Notes: generated from the letters alone by a model not told the origin. Positions 1 through 6,289 are shown, counted from the first letter of the stretch. The stretch: 9,373 nucleotides of DNA from an uncultured Lachnospiraceae bacterium (GCA_948665105.1 CAPNGW010000077.1:1-9373), one strand, 5' to 3'. Numbers and translations: made by a program.

Positions 1-433
1 CACAGCGCCTCATCCAAACGCCCGGGGCGGTGCCCAGGCAATGGCAGACGCAATGAGAGAAGCAGGCTTCACCCAAGGGGATATGGTATATGTGAATGCC
101 CATGGCACCGGCACGCCCATGAACGATGTACTTGAGACGGCTGCCATCAAAAAAGCCCTTGGGGAGGAGAAAGCCAGAGAAGCTTTTGTGAGCTCCACCA
201 AATCCATGACCGGTCATATGATGGGGGCCGCAGGTGCAGTGGAAGCATTGGCTTGTCTGTATGCACTGAATGAGGGGCTTATTCCCCCCACAATCAATTT
301 GAAGGAGCAGGACGAAAGCTGTGACCTTAACTGTGTACCGAATACGGCAGTAAAAGCAGAGATTACCCTTGCCCTTTCCAATTCTCTTGGATTCGGCGGG
401 CACAATGCTTGTCTTGCTTTTAGAAAGGTGTAA
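1..433 (+). CDS. fabF: Beta-ketoacyl-ACP synthase II (FabF), C-terminal part
   Basis: Elongating condensing enzyme of type II fatty-acid synthesis; it joins malonyl-ACP to acyl-ACP with loss of CO2 in the cytoplasm. Only the last 143 residues are in the window (reading frame from base 2), about a third of the usual 410 or so. Visible family motifs are NAHGTGTP, carrying the first catalytic His, then SSTKSMTGH with the conserved Lys and second catalytic His, followed by the Gly/Ala stretch MMGAAGAVEA. The C-terminal SNSLGFGGHNA matches the usual SNSFGFGGTNA, with His in place of Thr. The active-site Cys lies upstream of the window. The stop is 4 bases before accB, so it is cotranscribed with the acc genes. 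The gene start cannot be judged. Confidence 0.95.
   Translation, partial: TAPHPNARGGAQAMADAMREAGFTQGDMVYVNAHGTGTPMNDVLETAAIKKALGEEKAREAFVSSTKSMTGHMMGAAGAVEALACLYALNEGLIPPTINLKEQDESCDLNCVPNTAVKAEITLALSNSLGFGGHNACLAFRKV
422..430 (+). promoter_or_regulatory. Ribosome binding site of accB
   Basis: AGAAAGGTG lies inside the last codons of fabF and ends 7 bases before the ATG at 438. It fixes the accB start there rather than at the in-frame ATG at 369, which is deep inside fabF. Confidence 0.6.
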
Positions 434-437
434 TGGA

Positions 438-866
438 ATGAATGAGACTGATATCCGAAAATATGCCGGGTTGATGAAAGAGCTTGGGCTTACCGGCCTT
501 GAAATCACAGAGGATAACAAGATGGTTCGCCTTGAGCGGTCTGCTCCGGTATCGTCAAATGAAGCTGTATATTCCCCTTATGAGCCAGTGGCACAGACTG
601 CTGTGGAGGAGAAGGATTATATCAGCGTGAAATCCCCCATAGTCGGTGTGTTTTACGGGGCTCCCGCAGAAAATGCAGATCCCTATGTGTCAATCGGCGA
701 CCATGTGGAGAAAGGCCAGACCCTTTGCATCGTTGAGGCGATGAAGCTGATGAATGAGATTACCGTGGAAGAAGGCGGCGTAATTTCCGAGGTCCGTGTT
801 ACGGACGGTCAAGTGGTGGAATACGGTACAGAATTGTTCCGTATCAGGAGGCAGGAATATGAATAA
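438..866 (+). CDS. accB: Biotin carboxyl carrier protein of acetyl-CoA carboxylase (AccB)
   Basis: Carries the covalently bound biotin that shuttles CO2 from biotin carboxylase (AccC) to the carboxyltransferase (AccAD). It is 142 residues, slightly shorter than E. coli AccB (156). The N-terminal part (1-35) resembles the usual AccB helical segment, followed by a charged and Pro-containing linker (about 36-62). The biotinyl/lipoyl domain spans about 63-138. The biotinylation motif EAMKLMNEI places the modified Lys at residue 103. The stretch SPIVGVFYGAP...DPYVSIGDHV (66-90) corresponds to the 'thumb' of AccB-type carriers, which favours AccB over other biotin carriers. The start at 438 is chosen because it has a ribosome binding site and directly follows fabF. 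The 3' end overlaps fabZ by 8 bases. Confidence 0.95.
   Translation: MNETDIRKYAGLMKELGLTGLEITEDNKMVRLERSAPVSSNEAVYSPYEPVAQTAVEEKDYISVKSPIVGVFYGAPAENADPYVSIGDHVEKGQTLCIVEAMKLMNEITVEEGGVISEVRVTDGQVVEYGTELFRIRRQEYE
846..851 (+). promoter_or_regulatory. Ribosome binding site of fabZ
   Basis: A perfect AGGAGG within the last accB codons lies 7 bases before ATG 859. It selects that start over the in-frame ATG at 796, which would put 21 extra residues on FabZ inside accB. Confidence 0.75.
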
Positions 867-1275
867 AGAAGAAATCATGAAAATATTGCCTCACAGAGAC
901 CATATGCTCCTGTTGGATGATGTGGAGAAGAAGGACGGTACTGCCATCGGGCATTACACCGTCCGTGGAGATGAGTTTTTCTTAAAAGGCCATTTCCCAG
1001 ACCATCCCATCGTTCCGGGTGTAATTCTCTGTGAGATTCTGGCCCAGTCCGCCTGCGTATTGATGCAGGATGTAATGGGCCAGGGAAAGCTGCCTGTTTA
1101 CACGGGGATGAATCATGTGAAATTTCGTTCCCCCGTGAGACCCGGTAACACAGTGGAAACACAGTGCCGGATAAAAAGAGCGAAGCACCCCTTCTATTTT
1201 GCGGAAGGAACTGTTACTGTAGACGGCAAGCTCTGTGCAACTGCTGAATTTTCCTTTGCGATTACAGGAGAGTAA
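859..1275 (+). CDS. fabZ: 3-hydroxyacyl-[acyl-carrier-protein] dehydratase FabZ
   Basis: Dehydrates 3-hydroxyacyl-ACP to trans-2-enoyl-ACP in the elongation cycle. The 138-residue protein is a single hotdog-fold domain of normal length. The opening ILPHRDHMLLLDDV corresponds to the FabZ LPHRYPFLLVDRV motif. The signature GHFPDHPIVPGVILCEILAQ carries the catalytic His45 and Glu59, spaced 14 residues apart as in the family. The Glu and the typical FabZ length favour FabZ over FabA; FabA has Asp at this position. In some Firmicutes FabZ homologues also isomerise the double bond (FabN type); the sequence alone does not decide this. It overlaps accB by 8 bases and ends 2 bases before accC, so translation is probably coupled. 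Confidence 0.95.
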   Translation: MNKEEIMKILPHRDHMLLLDDVEKKDGTAIGHYTVRGDEFFLKGHFPDHPIVPGVILCEILAQSACVLMQDVMGQGKLPVYTGMNHVKFRSPVRPGNTVETQCRIKRAKHPFYFAEGTVTVDGKLCATAEFSFAITGE

Positions 1276-1277
1276 TT

Positions 1278-2585
1278 ATGTTCTCAAAAATATTAATCGC
1301 CAACCGTGGCGAAATCGCTGTCCGCATTATCAGAGCCTGTAAGGAAATGGGGGTAGCTACGGTGAGCGTATATTCCCAGGCAGATAAAAATGCCCTGCAC
1401 GCAGCCCTTGCTGATGAGAGCTATTGCATCGGCGGTCCCGAAGCTTCGGAAAGCTATCTCAATGAAAATCAAATTATCAGCGCAGCCATTTTGGCGGGGG
1501 CTCAGGCCATTCATCCCGGTTATGGATTTCTTTCTGAAAATCCGCATTTTGCGCGCCTTTGCAGAAAGAACGGGCTTGTATTTATCGGTCCCAATCCGGA
1601 GAGTATGGAGCGTTTAAGCGACAAGGCAATCTTAAAAGAGCTGATTGGCAAAACGGGACTTTCCGTGATACCCGGCACAAGGGCCGTGGCATCTGTGGAG
1701 GAAGCCAAAGGAGCTGCCCAAAGAATTGGATATCCCGTTATGCTCAAAGCCTGTGCAGGTGGTGGCGGCCGTGGAATCCGCCTGATACGGTCAGCGGAGG
1801 AATTGGATGACGCTTATTTTAACGCATCCAGTGAAGCCATCAGTGCCTTTGGTGACGGAAGTGTATATATTGAGAAATACATATTTCCTGCAAGGCATGT
1901 GGAATTGCAAATCCTGGCCGATGAGCATGGAAATGTGGTGTGCCTTGGTGACCGTGACTGCTCCTTACAGCGAAGAAATCAAAAGCTTCTGGAAGAAACA
2001 CCTTCCCCTGCCGTGAACGATGAACAGAGAAGGAGGATTATGGAGCTTGCAGTTGACGCCGTTAGAAAGATTGGGTATGTAGGGGCAGGCACCCTTGAAT
2101 TTCTCCTTGATAAGGACGGCAGCTTCTGGTTTATGGAGATGAATATCCGCCTGCAGGTGGAGCACTGTGTCACCGAAATGCTGACGGGATACGACCTTGT
2201 AAAATGGCAGATAAGAATCGCTGCCGGCATTCCTTTGAACTTTACCCAGGAGGATATACGCATGAGCGGCTCCGCCATTGAGTGCCGCATCAACGCGGGA
2301 GGCTGTGGAACGCTGAAAATGCTCCACGTTCCCGGTGGTCCGTCCGTGCGGTTTGATACCTGCCTGATTGAAGGAACGGTGGTTTCTCCGTATTACGATT
2401 CACTGCTTGGAAAGCTGATCGTGTTTGCAAAAACAAGAGAAGAAACCCTTAGAAAGCTGCGAGCCTCCCTCTGCGAATTGGTAATCGAAGGAATCCCCAC
2501 AAATATAGAGGAGCAGCTGCGGATTGTGGAGGATGAGCGTTTTACCTCCGGCAATTATGACTTAACTTTTATGGGAAACGGGTGA
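1278..2585 (+). CDS. accC: Biotin carboxylase subunit of acetyl-CoA carboxylase (AccC)
   Basis: ATP-dependent carboxylation of the biotin on AccB. It is 435 residues, a little short of the usual 445-455. The N-terminal domain begins FSKILIANRGEIAVRII, and the ATP-grasp domain spans about 115-320. Key residues correspond to E. coli Lys116 (here K116), Lys159 (K157, next to the CAGGGGRG loop), His209 (H207), Gln233 (Q231), Glu276 (E274), Glu288/Asn290/Arg292 (E287/N289/R291) and Arg338 (R337). The catalytic set is therefore complete. Oddities are Thr to Ile at 290 and Pro to Cys at 297 in the usual EMNTR-QVEHPVTE motif, and a contraction after INA (residues 338-340). There the normal loop of about 16 residues before the HAPGG motif, containing P-C/S-PG, is only about 9 long. 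AGGAG ends 7 bases before the start codon. It sits directly between fabZ and accD. Confidence 0.93.
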   Translation: MFSKILIANRGEIAVRIIRACKEMGVATVSVYSQADKNALHAALADESYCIGGPEASESYLNENQIISAAILAGAQAIHPGYGFLSENPHFARLCRKNGLVFIGPNPESMERLSDKAILKELIGKTGLSVIPGTRAVASVEEAKGAAQRIGYPVMLKACAGGGGRGIRLIRSAEELDDAYFNASSEAISAFGDGSVYIEKYIFPARHVELQILADEHGNVVCLGDRDCSLQRRNQKLLEETPSPAVNDEQRRRIMELAVDAVRKIGYVGAGTLEFLLDKDGSFWFMEMNIRLQVEHCVTEMLTGYDLVKWQIRIAAGIPLNFTQEDIRMSGSAIECRINAGGCGTLKMLHVPGGPSVRFDTCLIEGTVVSPYYDSLLGKLIVFAKTREETLRKLRASLCELVIEGIPTNIEEQLRIVEDERFTSGNYDLTFMGNG

Positions 2586-2589
2586 TGGT

Positions 2590-3450
2590 ATGGCGTGGAT
2601 GAATTTTTTGAAACCTAAAAATCAGTTGGAAGAAGGCGGGCGCACGAAGGCCCCGGTACAGCGGGATGCCGGTGAGCCTGAAAAGAACTGCCCAAATTGT
2701 CATAAAGATATTTCTATAAGCCGCCTGTGGGCAAACAACCTTGTCTGTCCCTGCGGATATCATTTCCGTATGAAAGCACGTCAGCGTATTCAGATGATTG
2801 CCGACAAAGGCAGCTTCCAGGAGATGTATGGGGGAATGAAGTCCGATAATCCCCTGCATTTTCCGGGATATAAGGATAAGCTGGAAACCGTTGGTGCCGC
2901 CAGCGGCGAGGAGGAAGCCGTACTTTGCGGTACGGCTGTGGTGGGCAGACAAAAATGCTGTCTGTTTGTTATGGAGCCTTACTTTATGATGGGCAGTATG
3001 GGCAGTGCCGTGGGGGAAAAAATCACCAGGCTTTTTGAGTACGCCATACAGCACCGCCTGCCTGTAGTGGGATTTACCGTATCAGGCGGCGCTCGTATGC
3101 AGGAAGGGCTTTTATCCTTGATGCAGATGGCAAAAGTAAGTGGGGCAGTGAAACGCCACAGCGATGCAGGACTTTTGTACATTGTGGTGCTTACCGATCC
3201 CACCACCGGCGGTGTAACCGCCAGCTTTGCCATGGAAGCGGATATCATTTTGGCAGAACCCGGCGCAACAGTGGGATTTGCAGGTGCGAGAGTGATTGAG
3301 CAGACCACAAAGAAATCCCTTCCCAAAGGATTTCAAAAGTCGGAGTTTGTATTGGAGCATGGATTTATCGACAGTATTATTGCCCGTGGCAGCCAAAAAA
3401 GGTATCTGACTGAGCTTCTGAAAATCCACGATGGGAGGGCAATTTTATGA
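2590..3450 (+). CDS. accD: Acetyl-CoA carboxylase carboxyltransferase subunit beta (AccD)
   Basis: Beta half of the carboxyltransferase, which moves the carboxyl group from carboxybiotin to acetyl-CoA to give malonyl-CoA, in an alpha2beta2 complex with AccA. The 286 residues match the family length. An N-terminal zinc ribbon has Cys34, Cys37, Cys53 and Cys55. The second pair is C-x-C (VCPCGYHFR), where the family usually has C-x2-C. The crotonase-fold core follows, with FMMGSMGSAVGEKITR at 132-147, the SGGARMQEG oxyanion region at 165-173, PTTGGVTASFAM at 204-215 and GATVGFAGARVIEQT at 225-239. The start at 2590 has only weak Shine-Dalgarno similarity and lies 4 bases after the accC stop, suggesting coupled translation; Met4 (2599) is an alternative. 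It overlaps accA by 4 bases (ATGA). Confidence 0.94.
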   Translation: MAWMNFLKPKNQLEEGGRTKAPVQRDAGEPEKNCPNCHKDISISRLWANNLVCPCGYHFRMKARQRIQMIADKGSFQEMYGGMKSDNPLHFPGYKDKLETVGAASGEEEAVLCGTAVVGRQKCCLFVMEPYFMMGSMGSAVGEKITRLFEYAIQHRLPVVGFTVSGGARMQEGLLSLMQMAKVSGAVKRHSDAGLLYIVVLTDPTTGGVTASFAMEADIILAEPGATVGFAGARVIEQTTKKSLPKGFQKSEFVLEHGFIDSIIARGSQKRYLTELLKIHDGRAIL

Positions 3451-4238
3451 ATGAAGCAGCCTATGAACGAGTAAAGCTTGCCCGTGATAATAACAGGCCC
3501 ACCGGGCTTGACTATATAAAGAATATTTTCAAAGGCTTTATTGAATTTCACGGAGACCGCCGTTATGGGGATGATACGGCCATTGTGGGGGGGATTGCAA
3601 AGCTTGGCAAAACTCCTGTTACTGTAATAGCCATGGAAAAGGGACATACAGCAAAGGAACGCACCTACCGTAATTTTGGTGCGCCTCATCCGGAAGGCTA
3701 CCGTAAAGCCTTGCGTTTAATGAAGCAGGCCGATAAGTTCGGCAGGCCCATTATCTGTTTTATTGATACCTCCGGTGCTTATTGCGGCATCGGAGCAGAG
3801 GAGCGTGGCCAGGGCCAGGCCATTGCCGAAAGCCTGATGGAGATGTCAACTCTCTGTGTTCCTGTGATTTCCATTCTGATAGGTGAAGGCGGCAGCGGTG
3901 GCGCACTGGCTCTTGCGGCTGCAGACCGGGTTTGGATGTTACAGAATGCCGTTTACTCGGTGATTTCTCCCGAAGGATGTGCAAGTATTCTGTGGAAGGA
4001 TTCTGCAAAGGCCAAAATTGCAGCGGAAAGCCTGAAGCTTACGGCGGAGGATGCAAAAAGCCTTGGTGTCATTGAGCGCATCCTCTCTGAGAATGACATG
4101 GGTAAAAAGGAATTTTATGAGCGTATACGCACCCTGTTAATGGAGGAAATTGAGGTGCTGACAAAGGATTTGGACCTTGTGGGAAACCGATATGACAGAT
4201 TCAGAAAAATTGGCGCCAGTGCAGTGATTAAGGAGTAA
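3447..4238 (+). CDS. accA: Acetyl-CoA carboxylase carboxyltransferase subunit alpha (AccA)
   Basis: Alpha half of the carboxyltransferase, partner of AccD. It is 263 residues, against about 319 in E. coli; the difference is mainly the N-terminal helical extension, often lacking in Clostridia. The start resembles the family's ERVKLAR-NRPTGLDYI segment. Other recognisable regions are FHGDRRYGDDTAIVGGIA (34-51), NFGAPHPEGYRKALRLM (76-92), DTSGAYCGIGAEERGQGQAIA (107-127), GEGGSGGALALA (146-157, binding and oxyanion region) and SVISPEGCASILWKD (171-185). The ATGA overlap with accD and a GGGAGG at 3433-3438, 8 bases before the ATG, support this start and 1:1 synthesis of the two subunits. The downstream ligase follows after 2 bases. 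Confidence 0.94.
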   Translation: MNEAAYERVKLARDNNRPTGLDYIKNIFKGFIEFHGDRRYGDDTAIVGGIAKLGKTPVTVIAMEKGHTAKERTYRNFGAPHPEGYRKALRLMKQADKFGRPIICFIDTSGAYCGIGAEERGQGQAIAESLMEMSTLCVPVISILIGEGGSGGALALAAADRVWMLQNAVYSVISPEGCASILWKDSAKAKIAAESLKLTAEDAKSLGVIERILSENDMGKKEFYERIRTLLMEEIEVLTKDLDLVGNRYDRFRKIGASAVIKE

Positions 4239-4240
4239 TT

Positions 4241-5875
4241 ATGAGTGTATATCAAAGCTTTTGTCACGAGATTACCGATGAATGCGGTAATTTGGAAAAA
4301 CTGCGGCTTAATTATCCTGAGGATTTTAACTTTGGTTATCATGTTGTGGATACTATAGCAGAAGAAACGCCGGATAAAAGAGCCCTTGTATGGTGCAACG
4401 CCCAGGGAGAAGAACACATTTTTACATTTTCTGACATAAAGAGGTACAGTAATCAAATGGCCAATGTGTTCCGTGGTGCAGGCATCGGACATGGTGACCG
4501 GGTGATGCTAATCTTGAAACGCCATTATGAATATTGGTTTGCGGCAGTGGCCCTGCATAAGCTGGGAGCTGTGATGATTCCCGTAACACATATGCTGACG
4601 GTAAGTGATTTCGTCTATCGCATCAAGGCCTCCCAGGTGAAGGCAATTGTCTGCACCTGGCAGAATGAAGTGCCCCAAAAGATACTGACGGCCCTGGAGC
4701 AGTCGAAGATACCTGCAAAGCTTTGGTGTGTACAGGCGGATGTGGAGGGCTTTGAAAACCTCACTGCTTCCATGGAGAGAGCAGAGGAAGAGCTGGAACG
4801 CATTCCCACATTGGCAACGGATCCCATGATGCTGTACTTTACATCCGGTACCACTGGCAATCCCAAGGGCGTTATTCATGCGCATACCTATCCACTGGCC
4901 CATATTGTCACCGCAAAATACTGGCAGCAGGCTGAGGATAACGGACTTCATTTTACCGTTGCGGAGACAGGCTGGGCGAAGGCATCCTGGGGCAAAATTT
5001 ACGGCCAGTGGCTTGTGGGCAGCGGCGTTATGGTGTACGACTTTGATAATTTTGAGCCAAAACAGCTCACTCATATCATCAACCGCTACGGAGTAACCTC
5101 CTTCTGTGCACCTCCCACGGTATACCGCTATCTTGTGCGCAAGGGGATTCCCCACATGCCCACATTAAAGCACGCTTCCACGGCAGGTGAAATGCTGTCG
5201 CCCGAAGTGTTTCACAAATTTACCCAGCGCACGGGGCTTCCTCTGTGCGAGGGATACGGGCAGACAGAGACAACCCTTTTAATGGCCAACTTCAAGGGGA
5301 AGGAAGCTGTGGAAGGCTCTATGGGAACACCGTCACCCTTCTATAACATTGAGCTTTGGGGAAAGAACGGCAAGCCTGTGGCCATTGGAGAGGTGGGAGA
5401 GGTGGTTGTGATTCCCGATGAAGCCGGCAGACAGCCCGGCGTTTTTACAGCGTATCTTGACAACGAAGAGCAGTACAGGTATGTATGGCGTGACGGTGCG
5501 TATCACACGGGGGATGCGGCACATATGGATGAAAAGGGCCGTTATTGGTTCCACGGCCGCTTTGATGATATTATAAAGACCGGGGGCTTCCGTGTGGGCC
5601 CCGGTGAAGTGGAGAATGTTTTGATGGAGCATCCCGCCGTGGTGGAATGCAGCGTCATCGGTGTGCCGGATTCCCTCAGAGGCCAGGCCATTAAGGCGGT
5701 TGTGGTGCTGGATCAGGGCTATGAGAAAACCAAAGAATCAGAGCTTGAAATCAAAGACTTCTGCAACCAAAAGCTTGCGGAATACAAGTGGATCCGTATG
5801 GTAGAATTTGTGGAGAAAATGCCAAAGACCATCAGTGGGAAAATACAAAAGACCGTACTTCGCAGCCTCAGCTAG
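4241..5875 (+). CDS. Acyl-CoA synthetase of the medium-chain (MACS/ACSM-like) group
   Basis: Adenylate-forming ligase that activates a carboxylic acid with ATP and CoA through an acyl-adenylate. It is 544 residues, a full-length ANL enzyme. Motifs in order are the P-loop YFTSGTTGNPKG (199-210), the MACS-like TGWAKASWGKIYGQW (243-257), YGQTETT (339-345), HTGD (422-425), the hinge region GRFDDIIKTGGFRVGP (439-454) and the C-terminal PKTISGKIQK with the catalytic Lys534. The N-terminal FNFGYHVVD and the TGWAK segment are closer to medium-chain and benzoate/acetoacetyl-type ligases than to FadD long-chain enzymes; exact chain length is not visible. AGGAG at 4231-4235, within the accA stop region, and a 2-base gap place it in the acc operon. 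It may make primer acyl-CoAs for fatty-acid synthesis or activate salvaged acids; this role is inferred from context. Confidence 0.85.
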   Translation: MSVYQSFCHEITDECGNLEKLRLNYPEDFNFGYHVVDTIAEETPDKRALVWCNAQGEEHIFTFSDIKRYSNQMANVFRGAGIGHGDRVMLILKRHYEYWFAAVALHKLGAVMIPVTHMLTVSDFVYRIKASQVKAIVCTWQNEVPQKILTALEQSKIPAKLWCVQADVEGFENLTASMERAEEELERIPTLATDPMMLYFTSGTTGNPKGVIHAHTYPLAHIVTAKYWQQAEDNGLHFTVAETGWAKASWGKIYGQWLVGSGVMVYDFDNFEPKQLTHIINRYGVTSFCAPPTVYRYLVRKGIPHMPTLKHASTAGEMLSPEVFHKFTQRTGLPLCEGYGQTETTLLMANFKGKEAVEGSMGTPSPFYNIELWGKNGKPVAIGEVGEVVVIPDEAGRQPGVFTAYLDNEEQYRYVWRDGAYHTGDAAHMDEKGRYWFHGRFDDIIKTGGFRVGPGEVENVLMEHPAVVECSVIGVPDSLRGQAIKAVVVLDQGYEKTKESELEIKDFCNQKLAEYKWIRMVEFVEKMPKTISGKIQKTVLRSLS

Positions 5876-5882
5876 AAAAGGC

Positions 5883-5924
5883 CAGGGGGTTACTGTTCAC
5901 TCCGTGACCAGTAACTCAGGGGGG
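5883..5924. repeat. Hairpin flanked by CAGGGGG direct repeats at the operon end
   Basis: Arms GTTACTG (5889-5895) and CAGTAAC (5909-5915) pair perfectly. After a single T/C mismatch, TCAC (5897-5900) pairs with GTGA (5904-5907) around the three-base loop TCC. CAGGGGG occurs on both sides (5883-5889 and 5917-5923). It begins 7 bases after the ligase stop codon, where a terminator would be expected, but what follows the stem is a run of G, not T, so intrinsic termination is doubtful. It may instead be a dispersed intergenic repeat or a 3'-end processing or stabilising element. Confidence 0.55.
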
Positions 5925-5953
5925 ACCTTTGCCGCTTAAGATAAAATATGGAA

Positions 5954-5983
5954 TATACAAAATAGCTGAAGTTCTGCTATAAT
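5954..5983 (+). promoter_or_regulatory. Extended -10 promoter for the structured leader and PAS regulator
   Basis: TGCTATAAT (5975-5983) is a perfect -10 hexamer with a TGn extension. A weak -35 candidate, TATACA (5954-5959, 4 of 6 matches), lies 18 bases upstream. Transcription would start near 5989-5991, about 300 bases before the PAS gene. Confidence 0.5.
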
Positions 5984-5989
5984 TAATTG

Positions 5990-6262
5990 TGATGTTGTGG
6001 TCGAAAGGGGCTTTTCAAGACTGGTATAGGCAAATTGAATAAATTGTATTCTGGTTTGTGACTGTGGAGAAGCTTAGAGCGTCTTAATGTTCTGCTCACA
6101 ATCAGCAATTTGGCGGCATGGATGCCGACAAAAGCCCGATTTGCGCCATGGAAGGCGCATAGAGGGCAGTTGCGTCCCTTTTGCATTACCCCTCCAGAAC
6201 ATTTAGAGGCTCTTAGCTTGGGAACCTGGAACAAAAGAGGAATACAATTTGTTCAATTTGCC
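5990..6262 (+). ncRNA. Candidate structured RNA or long structured 5' leader, no family recognised
   Basis: The region between the ligase and the PAS gene holds no convincing gene but can fold extensively. Bases 6029-6051 pair with 6240-6262 over 23 consecutive positions, including one G-U pair. TTTGT (6055-6059) pairs with ACAAA (6231-6235). After an internal loop, 6070-6080 pairs with 6209-6219 (10 of 11). Next, 6082-6084 pairs with 6205-6207, and 6086-6094 with 6195-6203. This rod encloses a head (6095-6194) with three hairpins: 6114-6127, 6142-6159 and 6161-6181. GGGCTTTT (6008-6015) is complementary to AAAAGCCC (6130-6137), the linker between the first two hairpins, allowing an 8-bp pseudoknot. 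I see no terminator before the PAS gene, so a cis leader is likelier than a free RNA. A palindromic MITE is the main alternative. Confidence 0.55.
6114..6159 (+). promoter_or_regulatory. Twin CANGGANG hairpins, possible CsrA-type protein sites
   Basis: Hairpin one is CGGC (6114-6117), loop ATGGAT, GCCG (6124-6127). Hairpin two is TGCGCC (6142-6147), loop ATGGAA, GGCGCA (6154-6159). Both show CATGGA(T/A)G, fitting the CsrA/RsmE consensus CANGGANG, with an ANGGAN six-base loop closed by a C-G pair. No CsrA gene is visible here, so binding is an inference. Confidence 0.35.
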
Positions 6263-6275
6263 AGGCTCAATCTGC

Positions 6276-6284
6276 AAAAAGGAG
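6276..6284 (+). promoter_or_regulatory. Ribosome binding site of the PAS regulator
   Basis: AAAAAGGAG ends 5 bases before ATG 6290 and lies just outside the long stem of the leader. It decides the start at 6290. The reading frame is open back to a TTG at 6110, but that start has no ribosome binding site and lies inside the structured region. Confidence 0.7.
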
Positions 6285-6289
6285 TTTAT

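Noticed and set aside
369..437. Upstream in-frame start for accB at 369
   Set aside because: It would overlap the conserved FabF C-terminus by over 60 bases. ATG 438 has a ribosome binding site and gives a normal AccB N-terminus.
796..858. Upstream in-frame start for fabZ at 796
   Set aside because: The extra 21 residues lie in the accB biotinyl domain region and do not fit FabZ. AGGAGG points to ATG 859.
4508..5155. A 215-codon open frame on the minus strand
   Set aside because: It lies wholly inside the acyl-CoA synthetase gene, resembles no family I know, and is explained as the antisense shadow of a real gene.
6110..6289. A 60-residue N-terminal extension of the PAS regulator starting at TTG 6110
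   Set aside because: No ribosome binding site, unusual composition, and it runs through the paired arms of the leader. ATG 6290 has a clear AAAAAGGAG.
5876..6289. Known riboswitch or tRNA, T-box, tmRNA, SRP or RNase P RNA in the intergenic region
   Set aside because: None of the hallmark sequences (for example the T-box GGTGGNACCGCG or RNase P GAGGAAAGTC) is present, so no named class is assigned.
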